From: Hymenobacter sediminicola
GTDB taxonomy: Bacteria > Bacteroidota > Bacteroidia > Cytophagales > Hymenobacteraceae
Length of the DNA: 64,000 nucleotides
Reading direction: 5' to 3'
Assembly: GCF_014250515.1 (NCBI RefSeq)
Contig: NZ_CP060202.1
Location: 2,973,001 to 3,037,000, forward strand
Shown: positions 44,993 through 52,996 of the stretch, piece after piece
How the letters are laid out: each line of letters begins with the position of its first letter
Position numbering within the stretch: the first letter of the stretch is position 1
The notes under the pieces: generated by a model
Told to the model about the DNA's origin: nothing
Seen by the model: only the letters and a program-made list of their open reading frames with translations
The model's database searches: none
Position numbers and translations under genes: made by a program

Positions 44993-45318
44993 CCACCACG
45001 AGCCGCTTCACATGAAGCGGCTCGTTTCGTTTTGCACTCTGTATAGCCGTAAAATCACCCGGATTAAAAGTCAGATTACTCTGATTCTATGAAGCCTAGT
45101 TTTAATGACACATACACTGCGAAAAGCGCTTATACTATCTCATATACCACATTCCACTTTTACATTAACAAGTAAAAACGGAGGCTTTTAACCCAGTATC
45201 AAAAGTCTGATTGTCGCAGAAGTTTGCGTACGATTTATCCTTCATTGCCTGCTATGTTTGGCCTGTCGACCGGGGAAGTCCCGGCGTTTTTCTCTCACCC
45301 CAAACTACCTGTTGCTGT
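44993..45318. other. Intergenic region with terminator and AT-rich segment
   Basis: CGAGCCGCTT (44999-45008) pairs with AAGCGGCTCG (45015-45024), followed by TTTCGTTTT, the terminator of the RluF-like gene. Bases 45050-45240 are AT-rich, with two similar GTCAGATTA/GTCTGATT segments at about 45069 and 45205. The promoter/leader hairpin of the next gene is at 45253-45291. No gene is supported. Confidence 0.75.
45253..45291 (+). promoter_or_regulatory. -7 element and leader hairpin ahead of the YiaA-like gene
   Basis: TATGTTTG (45253-45260) is an exact TAnnTTTG. CCGGG-GAAGT-CCCGG (45270-45284), extended by CG/CG, follows and ends in T5. The preceding gene already has its own terminator 240 bases upstream, so this hairpin is probably part of the leader. 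The start codon is 28 bases after the T-run. Confidence 0.65.
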
Positions 45319-45735
45319 ATGAACTCCAAGCCCTCTAACGCCTTCGTTGCGGCCTCGTGGCTGGCGCTGCTGGCCGGTATGTCTGCCTTTATCATTGGCC
45401 TGTGGAATGCCCAGATGTTGCTCAATGAGAAAGGCTACTACTTTACGGTGCTCATGTACGGACTTTTTTCGGCCATTTCGCTCCAGAAATCAGTCCGCGA
45501 CCAGCTGGAAGGCATTCCCGTCACGAGCATCTATTATGGCCTCAGTTGGTTTTCTACCATCCTCGCAATAGGGTTGCTGACCGTTGGCTTGTGGAACGCG
45601 ACGCTCCTGCTGAGCGAAAAAGGCTTCTATGCCATGTCGTTTATGCTGGCCCTGTTCGGGGCTATTGCGGTGCAGAAAAACACCCGTGATACACGCGGCG
45701 TAGCCAACAACACACCGGAAGTACCCATTTCATAG
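45319..45735 (+). CDS. YiaA/YiaB-family inner-membrane protein
   Basis: A 138-residue protein with four membrane helices in two similar halves: [25 protein letters not shown] and [25 protein letters not shown] (shown in parts: [34 protein letters not shown]). This internal duplication is the YiaAB domain. The function is unknown in the family. The ATG at 45319 is preferred; an in-frame start at 45211 would cross the promoter and hairpin. Confidence 0.85.
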   Translation: MNSKPSNAFVAASWLALLAGMSAFIIGLWNAQMLLNEKGYYFTVLMYGLFSAISLQKSVRDQLEGIPVTSIYYGLSWFSTILAIGLLTVGLWNATLLLSEKGFYAMSFMLALFGAIAVQKNTRDTRGVANNTPEVPIS

Positions 45736-45773
45736 CCTGCTGGCTCCCATCAAGCCGGTGCTTTCTGCTATCT

Positions 45774-46319
45774 ATGCCCATCACACCAAAACAACAGATG
45801 CTAGCCGGCGAGTTGTACCTCGCCAACGACCCGGAACTGGTAGCCGAACGGCTGCGCGCCAAGGAACTCTGCCACCGCTACAATCAGCAGCCCGTGCACC
45901 TGAACCGGCAGGTACTAGCCGAGTTGCTGGGCTACGAAACCGACGCCCACCTGGAAGCCCCACTGCGCTGCGACTATGGTTACAACATCCGGCTGGGCCG
46001 TAATGTGTACGCCAACTACAACCTCACCATTCTAGACTGCGCCATTGTCACCATCGGCGACAACGTGTTTATGGCGCCGAATGTGGTGCTGAGCACGGCC
46101 GGGCACCCGGTGGAAGTAGAACCGCGCATTGCGTGCTGGGAGTTTGCACGGCCCATCACCATCGGGGATAATGTGTGGCTGGGCGCGGGCGTGCTGGTAA
46201 TGCCGGGCGTGACCATTGGCGCGGGCACTACCATTGGGGCGGGCAGCGTCGTCACGCGCGACATTCCGGCGGGTGTGGTGGCCGTGGGCAATCCGTGCCG
46301 GGTGCTGCGGCCGGTATAA
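45774..46319 (+). CDS. Maltose/galactoside O-acetyltransferase-like protein
   Basis: A 181-residue left-handed beta-helix (hexapeptide) acetyltransferase. The N-terminal [24 protein letters not shown] is the Maa/LacA helical start (shown: [17 protein letters not shown]), the active-site His lies in LSTAGHPVE, and the repeats [20 protein letters not shown] and NPCRVLRPV close the helix. It should transfer acetyl from acetyl-CoA to a sugar hydroxyl. Full length. Confidence 0.92.
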   Translation: MPITPKQQMLAGELYLANDPELVAERLRAKELCHRYNQQPVHLNRQVLAELLGYETDAHLEAPLRCDYGYNIRLGRNVYANYNLTILDCAIVTIGDNVFMAPNVVLSTAGHPVEVEPRIACWEFARPITIGDNVWLGAGVLVMPGVTIGAGTTIGAGSVVTRDIPAGVVAVGNPCRVLRPV

Positions 46320-46377
46320 AGTGGCAAACAAGACCGGCCAAGCCCGGTTCTTCATCCGTGCAAATCAGCTTCTCCTG

Positions 46378-46427
46378 TATCTTGCGGCCCGCTGTGGAGC
46401 TTCGGCACCAGTGGGCCGCGCTGTTTT
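46378..46427 (+). promoter_or_regulatory. -7 element and hairpin with T-run ahead of bioB
   Basis: TATCTTGC (46378-46385) is followed by an 11-bp stem (46384-46394 with 46409-46419, one G-U) whose loop contains GC-TTCG-GC, a UUCG tetraloop. CGCTGTTTT follows. The start codon is 50 bases further. No BirA-type dyad is visible here. Confidence 0.6.
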
Positions 46428-46476
46428 GCGCAGACACCAGCTTCCATTCCTCTACCAACCAGACACTTCCCACTCC

Positions 46477-47484
46477 ATGACCATTCGTACCGACTGGACG
46501 CTCGACGAAGTACACGCTATTTACAACCAGCCCGTGCTGGAACTGGTCACGCAGGCCGCGGCCATTCACGCCGAAACCCAGGCCACCGGCGAAGTGCAGG
46601 TGTGCACTTTGCTGAGCGTAAAAACCGGCGGCTGCCCCGAAGACTGCGCCTATTGCCCCCAAGCTGCCCGCTACCACACCGGCGTGCAGGCTCACAAGCT
46701 CCTGCCCGACGCCGAAGTGCTGGCCTCGGCCCAGCGCGCCAAAGACTCGGGCTCTACCCGCTTCTGCATGGGTGCCGCCTGGCGCGAAATCCGTGACAAC
46801 CGGGACTTTGACCGGGTGCTAGGCATGGTGGAGCAAGTGAACGGCCTGGGCCTGGAAGTGTGCTGCACGCTGGGCATGCTAAACGAGTACCAGGCTGAAC
46901 GCCTCAAGCAGGCCGGCCTCTACGCCTACAACCACAACCTCGACACCAGCCGCGAGAAGTACGACGACATCATCACGACCCGCACCTATGATGACCGGCT
47001 GAATACGCTGGAGCACGTGCGCAAAGCCGGTATTTCGGTGTGCTCGGGCGGTATCATCGGCCTCGGCGAAACCGACGAGGACCGGATTGCTATGCTGCAC
47101 ACGCTGGCCACTCTGCCCGCCCACCCCGAGAGCGTGCCGGTAAACGCGCTGGTACCCGTAGCTGGCACGCCCCTCGCCGACCAGCCCCGCGTGAGCGTGT
47201 GGGAAATGCTGCGCATGATTGCCACGGCCCGTATCCTGATGCCGCACACTATGGTGCGCCTCTCGGCCGGCCGCCAGGAAATGCCCGTAACGGAGCAGGC
47301 CCTGTGTTTCCTGGCCGGTGCCAACTCCATCTTCTCCGGGGAGAAGCTGCTGACCACGCCCAACCCTGATTTCGACGCCGATAAGCAGATGTTTGCTCTA
47401 CTCGGCCTCAAGCCCCGCAAGTCGTTCAAGGATGTGCCCGAGGGTGCCACGGTGCTCGGCCGCGGCGCGGCGGTGGAGGCGTAG
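46477..47484 (+). CDS. bioB: Biotin synthase
   Basis: A 335-residue radical SAM enzyme that inserts sulfur into dethiobiotin. The [4Fe-4S] motif CPEDCAYC is at residues 53-60, with [17 protein letters not shown] and the [2Fe-2S] ligands (CCTLGML region and the Arg in [10 protein letters not shown]) in place. Length is normal. The ATG at 46477 gives [13 protein letters not shown] strong terminator follows 20 bases after the stop, so bioB may be its own transcript with partial read-through to bioF. Confidence 0.97.
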   Translation: MTIRTDWTLDEVHAIYNQPVLELVTQAAAIHAETQATGEVQVCTLLSVKTGGCPEDCAYCPQAARYHTGVQAHKLLPDAEVLASAQRAKDSGSTRFCMGAAWREIRDNRDFDRVLGMVEQVNGLGLEVCCTLGMLNEYQAERLKQAGLYAYNHNLDTSREKYDDIITTRTYDDRLNTLEHVRKAGISVCSGGIIGLGETDEDRIAMLHTLATLPAHPESVPVNALVPVAGTPLADQPRVSVWEMLRMIATARILMPHTMVRLSAGRQEMPVTEQALCFLAGANSIFSGEKLLTTPNPDFDADKQMFALLGLKPRKSFKDVPEGATVLGRGAAVEA

Positions 47485-47503
47485 ATTAGCTATAGTTTCA
47501 TGG

Positions 47504-47550
47504 AAACGCTCCTTTGGTTACGCTTTGCGCACCGAAGGAGCGTTTCTTTT
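47504..47550 (+). terminator. Intrinsic terminator of bioB
   Basis: AAACGCTCCTTTGGT (47504-47518) pairs with 47531-47545 (one G-U), with a nested CGC-TTT-GCG in the loop, and is followed by CTTTTAT. It lies 20 bases past bioB. Confidence 0.88.
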
Positions 47551-47574
47551 ATACACCAATCACTCTTTTTTTCG

Positions 47575-48174
47575 GTGAGCAAATCTGTTGTTTGGTGGCT
47601 AGTTGCGCTTCCGTTTTTCAGCTACGCCCAAAATACTGCGGCTGTGAAAACGCCCCTGCAGGTACTTGACTCCACGTATGCCGTGCACAGGGTACTGTTT
47701 GGCGTGGCGGAGGGAACAGTGGCGAATCTGCGGCCGCAGTTTTCCGGAACTGGAAAACGCTGGAAAACCAGCCGGGTATATAGCTTGCTTCCCGAAGCCG
47801 ATACCATGACCCTTGCCAGCCAGCCAGTGCATCCGGCATTCTGGTTTCGGGCTGGAAAATTTATCGGCGTCACCTACCAGCTCAAAAAGGAGCAGAAAAC
47901 TCGCCTTGTTCTGCAGAATCTGACTCGCCAGTATGGGCCACCCAAACCCGGCAACGTGGCCGGCATGTGGTATTGGCTGGGGCAGCGCACCTATATTCTG
48001 TATGAAGATGCATTGCCCGATGTTGCGTTGCACATAGCCAGCCTGGGCATGCTCAATGAGCAGGTGATAGAAACGGCTGTCCGGCAGGAAGCCCGGCAGC
48101 GGCTGGGTTGGCAGCCCGATTCCCTAGGTTTACCGCGCCAGTTCCTTCTACCCGGCGAGAAAACAAAGAAGTAA
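47575..48174 (+). CDS. Exported protein of unknown function, coupled to bioF
   Basis: A 199-residue protein if started at the GTG at 47575, which gives a signal peptide (VSKSVVWWLVALPFFSYAQ). An in-frame ATG at 47500 would place the bioB terminator inside the coding region and is therefore rejected. The mature part has no known domain; notable segments are YYWLGQRTYILYEDALPD-like beta strands (MWYWLGQRTYILYED) and a Gln/Arg-rich C-terminus. Its TAA overlaps the bioF ATG (TAATG), implying translational coupling. A role in biotin metabolism is only suggested by position. Confidence 0.6.
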   Translation: MSKSVVWWLVALPFFSYAQNTAAVKTPLQVLDSTYAVHRVLFGVAEGTVANLRPQFSGTGKRWKTSRVYSLLPEADTMTLASQPVHPAFWFRAGKFIGVTYQLKKEQKTRLVLQNLTRQYGPPKPGNVAGMWYWLGQRTYILYEDALPDVALHIASLGMLNEQVIETAVRQEARQRLGWQPDSLGLPRQFLLPGEKTKK

Positions 48175-49322
48175 TGCCCTCCTCTCTCCACAAACGACTT
48201 GCCGCTGAGTTGGCCAAGCGCGAAGCAGCTGGCACCCGCCGCCGCCTGCCCGCCCCGCCCACGCCCGGCCTCGTCGATTTCAGCTCCAACGACTACCTGG
48301 GGTTGAGCCGGCACCCACAGGTACGGGCGGCAGTGCAGCAGGCCGTCCAATTGCCCGCCGGCAGCACCGGCTCACGCCTGCTCACCGGCAACTCGGCCGC
48401 CGCCGAAGCTTTGGAAACCCACTTGGCCCGTTTCCACCGCGCCGAAGCGGCACTGCTGTTCAACTCCGGCTACGCGGCCAACCTGGGCTTCTTCGCCGCC
48501 GTGCCCAAGCGCGGCGACACGATTCTCTACGACGAGGCCTCCCACGCCTCCGTCAAGGACGGTATCCGGGGCTCCTTTGCTACCGCCTGGAGCTTCCGCC
48601 ACAACGACGTCGCCGACCTGCGCTGCAAATTGGCCCGCGCCACCGGCAGCATATTCGTGGCCGTGGAAGCGTTGTATTCCATGGATGGCGACGTGGCCCC
48701 GCTAGCCGAGTTGGCCGCAGTATGCCAGGCCGAAGGGTTGTATCTGGTGGTGGATGAGGCCCACACCAACGGCCTCTATGGACCTCAGGGCGAAGGTTTG
48801 GTGGTGGAGCTGGGGCTAAAAGACGCGGTATTCGCCCGCATCCTCACCTTCGGCAAGGCCCTGGGCAGCCAGGGCGCCGCCGTGGCCGGCCCCGCCGTGC
48901 TGCGCGACTACCTGCTGAGCTTCAGCCGGCCCTTCATCTACACCACGGCCCTACCCCCGCTCACGGTGGCCGCCCTCACGGCCTCCTACGAGCTACTGCC
49001 CCACCTAGGCCCTGAGCGCGCACGGCTGTTTGCGCTTTCCGACTACCTGAAAGCCCGCCTGAACACCGTACCCGGCCTGCATGTGCCTCCCGAAAGCCAC
49101 GTGATTCACCCAGTGTTCTTCACCACCAACCCCGGCCCGGCCCACGTGCGCGCCATAGCCGCCGCCGCCCAAGCCGCCGGCTTTGACGTGCGCGCCATCG
49201 TTTCGCCAACTGTGCCCATAGGTACCGAGCGGCTGCGGCTCATCATCCATTCGTATACTACCGAGGCTGAAATTGACGCACTGGCAGCCGTACTGGAACA
49301 CGTGGTAGCTCCCGAACGATAA
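48174..49322 (+). CDS. bioF: 8-amino-7-oxononanoate synthase
   Basis: A 382-residue PLP enzyme of the alpha-oxoamine synthase family that condenses pimeloyl-ACP or -CoA with alanine. FSSNDYLGLSRHP near residues 33-45, GSTGSRLLTGN, VVDEAHTNGLYGP and the PLP lysine in LTFGKALGSQG near 227 are diagnostic. The start overlaps the stop of the preceding gene by one base. KBL (glycine C-acetyltransferase) is the alternative, but the bio neighbours decide. Confidence 0.95.
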   Translation: MPSSLHKRLAAELAKREAAGTRRRLPAPPTPGLVDFSSNDYLGLSRHPQVRAAVQQAVQLPAGSTGSRLLTGNSAAAEALETHLARFHRAEAALLFNSGYAANLGFFAAVPKRGDTILYDEASHASVKDGIRGSFATAWSFRHNDVADLRCKLARATGSIFVAVEALYSMDGDVAPLAELAAVCQAEGLYLVVDEAHTNGLYGPQGEGLVVELGLKDAVFARILTFGKALGSQGAAVAGPAVLRDYLLSFSRPFIYTTALPPLTVAALTASYELLPHLGPERARLFALSDYLKARLNTVPGLHVPPESHVIHPVFFTTNPGPAHVRAIAAAAQAAGFDVRAIVSPTVPIGTERLRLIIHSYTTEAEIDALAAVLEHVVAPER

Positions 49323-49399
49323 GCCCAACTTCGCATGGCAGCTGTAGGGCCTGGGAAGCTTTTGTGACCCTAAACCGCTGCCACATTATTCATCTTCCT

Positions 49400-49972
49400 A
49401 TGCTACCAGCCGACGCCTTACTCCTGCACATCGGGCAATACATCCGGGTTTCGGAGCCGTTGCGGACGGCCTTGCTGGAACGGGTGCAGGCGGCCAGCTA
49501 CAATAAGGGCGAGCTACTGCACGATGCCCGGCGCGTATGTATCCGCAGCGACTTTATTCAGCGAGGACTCGTGCGCTTATATTACCAGCACGACGGTGAG
49601 AAGATAACCGAGTATTTCAGCGCCGAGGGTGAATGGGTAAACTCGCCGAACAGCCTGGTTAAGCAAACCCCGGACATCTATTACCTTGAGGCACTGGAGC
49701 CCACACAGACTCTGAGTCTGCACATGCGGGACTTGGGCTACCTGTTCGACAACTTTCCGGAAATGGAACGCTACGCCAGGCTGTCCATGGGGTCGGTATT
49801 CGGGCATCTGATGGACCGCATTACCTCGTTGCGCTTCACCTCCGCCCGGGAAAAATACGACCATTTCTGCCGCACTCACCACGATATTCTACATCGGTTG
49901 CCGCTGGGCATGGTGGCTTCCTACCTGGGCATTACGCAGGAAACGCTGAGCCGCATTCGGGCCGCGCGGTGA
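49400..49972 (+). CDS. Crp/Fnr-family transcriptional regulator
   Basis: A 190-residue protein with an N-terminal cyclic-nucleotide-binding-like beta-roll (ADALLLHIGQYIRVSEPLR) and a C-terminal helix-turn-helix (LPLGMVASYLGITQETLSRIRAAR, shown in part: MVASYLGITQETLSRIR). The family in Bacteroidota often lacks the cAMP-binding arginine and senses other signals. It sits between bioF and bioD but its target is unknown. The protein ends right after the recognition helix, as is common in this subgroup. Confidence 0.9.
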   Translation: MLPADALLLHIGQYIRVSEPLRTALLERVQAASYNKGELLHDARRVCIRSDFIQRGLVRLYYQHDGEKITEYFSAEGEWVNSPNSLVKQTPDIYYLEALEPTQTLSLHMRDLGYLFDNFPEMERYARLSMGSVFGHLMDRITSLRFTSAREKYDHFCRTHHDILHRLPLGMVASYLGITQETLSRIRAAR

Positions 49973-50046
49973 TTATTTGATCTATGTCAAAGAGTAGGGA
50001 GGATGGTTCGGACCACCTTTGCAGAAACCCGTAACCAACTCCTGCC

Positions 50047-50898
50047 ATGCGCCAGCTTCTGCTTCCAGTCACGTTTTTTCTATTCCTGCTGCTCACAGCT
50101 GCTTCCGTTCTTTCAGCTCCCATTGACCTGAAAACACCCGGCGTGCAGAGCCTGCTATACGTGGGCGCCGGTCGGCAGCAGCCGCTGCTGGTAGGCTTGG
50201 GCGGCTCAGAAGGCGGTAATGCCTGGGCCAGCTCCCGTTGGCAGTCCACCCGTGAGCAACTGGTGGCCGATGGCTACGCTTTTTTGGCCCTGGGGTATTT
50301 CAAAGCCGACGGTACCCCGCCCCTGCTCGACCGTATTTCGCTCGACACGGTGTACGCGGCTATTAAGGCGGCCACCCGGCACCCACAAGTCAACGGCCGC
50401 AAAATCGCGCTGATTGGTGGTTCGCGCGGCGCCGACTTGGCGTTGCTGCTGGCCAGTCGCTACCCCGATATCCGCTGCGTGGTGAGCATTGTGGGCAGCC
50501 ATGTTGCATTTCCGGGCCACACCAGCCACTTCACCACTTCGGCTTGGTCGTATAAGGGCCTGCAGCTGCCATTTGTGCCCGTGAATGAAGCCGCCGTGCC
50601 CTTTCTGTTGCAGGGTAATCTGCGGGCTGCGTTTGCGGCCATGCTCACCGACACAGCCGCGGTGCGACAGGCGCTGATTCCCGTGGAAAAAATTCGGGGC
50701 GCGGTGCTGCTGGTATCGGCTACTCAGGATGAGGTATGCCCTTCCACGCTCATGGCGGAGCACATGCTGGACCAACTGCAGCGCCGCACCTCTCGCTACC
50801 CGCAGCAGCACCTAGCCATTGAAGGCGGGCACGCCGCGCCGCTACAGCACTTTCCTGACATCATTCGCTTTCTGCACACGAACTTTCCGGCTCGATAG
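50047..50898 (+). CDS. Exported alpha/beta hydrolase, BAAT C-terminal type
   Basis: A 283-residue protein with a signal peptide (LLLPVTFFLFLLLTAASVLSAP). The fold is that of acyl-CoA thioesterase/BAAT C-terminal domains: LVGLGGSEGG oxyanion region, nucleophile IGGSRGADLALLLA (Ser near 127), SATQDEVCPS for the acid and GGHAAPL for the His. It should hydrolyse an ester or thioester outside the cytoplasm. It precedes bioD by 40 bases, but export argues against it replacing BioH. Confidence 0.82.
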   Translation: MRQLLLPVTFFLFLLLTAASVLSAPIDLKTPGVQSLLYVGAGRQQPLLVGLGGSEGGNAWASSRWQSTREQLVADGYAFLALGYFKADGTPPLLDRISLDTVYAAIKAATRHPQVNGRKIALIGGSRGADLALLLASRYPDIRCVVSIVGSHVAFPGHTSHFTTSAWSYKGLQLPFVPVNEAAVPFLLQGNLRAAFAAMLTDTAAVRQALIPVEKIRGAVLLVSATQDEVCPSTLMAEHMLDQLQRRTSRYPQQHLAIEGGHAAPLQHFPDIIRFLHTNFPAR

Positions 50899-50938
50899 GC
50901 GCCTAAGTCTTCGTTCGTTGTTAAACATCTTCCCCCTT

Positions 50939-51559
50939 TTGGAACGACTCTTCATCACCGGCATTGGCACCGACGTCGGCAAAACCTTCGTCTCGGCCAT
51001 TCTCACCGAAGCCCTGCAGGCCGACTACTGGAAGCCCGTGCAGGCCGGCCTTACCCCCACCACCGACGCGGCCACCGTGCGCGAACTGGTGCAGAACCCC
51101 GTCAGCTGCTTCTGGCCCGAGCGGCACCGTCTGCAGCTGCCCGCCTCGCCCCACGCCGCCGCCGCCGCCGAGGGCCTCACCCTGCGCCCTGAGGATTTCC
51201 AGCTCCCCCACACCGACAACCACCTGCTGGTAGAAGGCGCGGGCGGCCTGCTGGTGCCCCTGGCCCCCGGCTTCCTCATTGCCGACCTGGCCCAACAATT
51301 CGCCCTTGATGTGGTGGTGGTGTCGCGCAACTACCTGGGCAGCATCAACCATACGCTGCTCACGATGGAAGCCCTGCAGGCCCGCGGCCTGCGCGTGCGG
51401 GGCCTCGTGTTCAACGGGGAGCCCACGCCTGCTACCGAGGACTTCATTCAGCAGCACACCGGCGTCCCCCTCATGCCCCGCATACTCCCCGAGTCCGAGG
51501 TGACGCCTGCCGTGGTCAGCCGCTACGCCGCCGAGTTCCGCACGTGGTTCGGGCTGTAG
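50939..51559 (+). CDS. bioD: Dethiobiotin synthase (TTG start)
   Basis: A 206-residue ATP-dependent carboxylase that closes the ureido ring of biotin. The P-loop GIGTDVGKTF is at residues 8-17, with KPVQAGL and VEGAGGLLVPL following. No ATG is available close to the P-loop; TTG at 50939 (giving MERLFITGIGTDVGKT) fits the family start exactly. Candidate in-frame ATG codons lie inside the upstream hydrolase gene and would add about 40 unrelated residues. The downstream bioA has its own TAGCTTTG element. Confidence 0.9.
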   Translation: MERLFITGIGTDVGKTFVSAILTEALQADYWKPVQAGLTPTTDAATVRELVQNPVSCFWPERHRLQLPASPHAAAAAEGLTLRPEDFQLPHTDNHLLVEGAGGLLVPLAPGFLIADLAQQFALDVVVVSRNYLGSINHTLLTMEALQARGLRVRGLVFNGEPTPATEDFIQQHTGVPLMPRILPESEVTPAVVSRYAAEFRTWFGL

Positions 51560-51582
51560 AATTTGGCATTTGCTTTTCACAT

Positions 51583-51600
51583 GTCATCCTGAGCATGTCG
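51583..51600. repeat. Partial REP-like sequence
   Basis: GTCATCCTGAGCATGTCG resembles the first half of the repeat arm at 31314-31343 (GTCATGCTGAGC). It sits in the bioD-bioA spacer. A weak match only. Confidence 0.4.
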
Positions 51601-51627
51601 CGAAACCGCCGCCCGCGTGCCCGGTTG

Positions 51628-51635
51628 TAGCTTTG
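51628..51635 (+). promoter_or_regulatory. -7 element of bioA
   Basis: TAGCTTTG fits TAnnTTTG exactly and lies 29 bases before the bioA ATG. No hairpin follows it, in contrast to bioB. Confidence 0.6.
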
Positions 51636-51664
51636 CCCCTGCCGATAACTCCGGCCATTTTACA

Positions 51665-52996
51665 ATGCTCCAATCTACCTCCCTTGCCCAGCGCGACCAT
51701 GCCGTTTTGTGGCACCCCTATACCCAAATGCAAACCGCCCCGCTGCCCATCCCCATTGTGCGGGGCGAAGGCAGCTGGCTGATAGCCGAAGACGGCACCC
51801 GCTACCTCGACGCCATTTCCTCGTGGTGGGTGAACCTGCACGGCCATAGCCACCCCGCTATTGCCGCCCGCGTAAGCGAGCAGCTGCGCACCCTGGAGCA
51901 CGTGCTGTTTGCCGGCTTCACCCACCCCGCCGCCGTGGAGTTGGCCGAGCAGCTGCTGGCGCTGCTGCCCACCAACCAGGCCCGCGTGTTCTATTCCGAC
52001 AACGGCTCGACGGCCGTGGAAGTGGCCCTGAAAATGGTGCTGCAGTATTTCCACAACCAGGGCCAGCCCGCGCGTCGCACCTTCCTCTGCTTCCAGAACT
52101 CCTACCACGGCGACACCTTCGGGGCCATGGCCGTAAGTGCCCGCGGGGCCTTCACCGAGCCGTTCTGGCCCCTGCTGTTCGACGTAGAATTCCTCGATGT
52201 GCCGGTGCCGGGCCGCGAGGCCGAGACGCTAACCCAGCTCGACGCCCTGTTGCTCCGCCCCGACGTGGCCGGCTTCATCTTCGAGCCGCTGGTGCTGGGC
52301 ACGGCCGGCATGGTGATGTACGAGCCCGAGGTGCTGAGTGAGATGCTGCGCCGCTGCCACCAGGCCGGCGTGCTCTGCATCTCGGATGAGGTGATGACCG
52401 GTTTCGGCCGCACCGGGCCGCTGTTTGCCTCCGAGCTGCTCACGGAGCAGCCCGACATCATGTGCTTCTCCAAGGGCCTCACCGGCGGCACCCTGGCCAT
52501 GGGCCTCACCACCTGCGCCGCGCCCATCTACGAGGCCTTTCTCAGCCACGACAAGATGCGGGCCCTCTTCCACGGCCACTCCTACACGGCCAACCCGGTA
52601 GCCTGCGCCGCCGCCCTGGCCAGTCTGGAACTCACCCGGGCCGAGGAATGCACCCGGCAGCGCCAGCGTATCGAGGCCACTCACGCCGCCTTCCGGCAGG
52701 AAATCGAAGGTCAGCCGGGCGTGCGGGCCGTGCGACACCGAGGCACCATTTTGGCCGTGGAGTACGACCCTGGCGAGGGCACCAGCTACTTCAGCCGCCT
52801 CCGCGACGCCTTCTACCAGCTCGCCCTCGACCACCACGTGGTTCTGCGCCCCCTTGGTAACGTGGTGTATCTGCTGCCGCCCTACTGCACCACCAACGAG
52901 GAGTTGGCCCTGCTCTACACCGTGCTGCGCCGCATGCGCGAACTTGTGCTCGACTTCATTCCCGCTCCCAACCTGCCCGAAATACTGCATGACTAA
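51665..52996 (+). CDS. bioA: Adenosylmethionine-8-amino-7-oxononanoate aminotransferase
   Basis: A 443-residue class III PLP aminotransferase that converts KAPA to DAPA with SAM as amino donor. HPYTQM near residues 17-22 is a BioA signature, with SSWWVNLHGHSHP, FYSDNGSTAVE, SDEVMTGFGRTG and the PLP lysine in CFSKGLTGGT near 268. The ATG at 51665 starts MLQSTSLAQRDH. Its last codons overlap the start of the beta-ketoacyl synthase gene by eight bases. Confidence 0.96.
   Translation: MLQSTSLAQRDHAVLWHPYTQMQTAPLPIPIVRGEGSWLIAEDGTRYLDAISSWWVNLHGHSHPAIAARVSEQLRTLEHVLFAGFTHPAAVELAEQLLALLPTNQARVFYSDNGSTAVEVALKMVLQYFHNQGQPARRTFLCFQNSYHGDTFGAMAVSARGAFTEPFWPLLFDVEFLDVPVPGREAETLTQLDALLLRPDVAGFIFEPLVLGTAGMVMYEPEVLSEMLRRCHQAGVLCISDEVMTGFGRTGPLFASELLTEQPDIMCFSKGLTGGTLAMGLTTCAAPIYEAFLSHDKMRALFHGHSYTANPVACAAALASLELTRAEECTRQRQRIEATHAAFRQEIEGQPGVRAVRHRGTILAVEYDPGEGTSYFSRLRDAFYQLALDHHVVLRPLGNVVYLLPPYCTTNEELALLYTVLRRMRELVLDFIPAPNLPEILHD

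Noticed and set aside
47500..47574. ATG at 47500 as start of the gene before bioF
   Set aside because: It would translate through the bioB terminator hairpin and hide the signal peptide that begins at the GTG at 47575.
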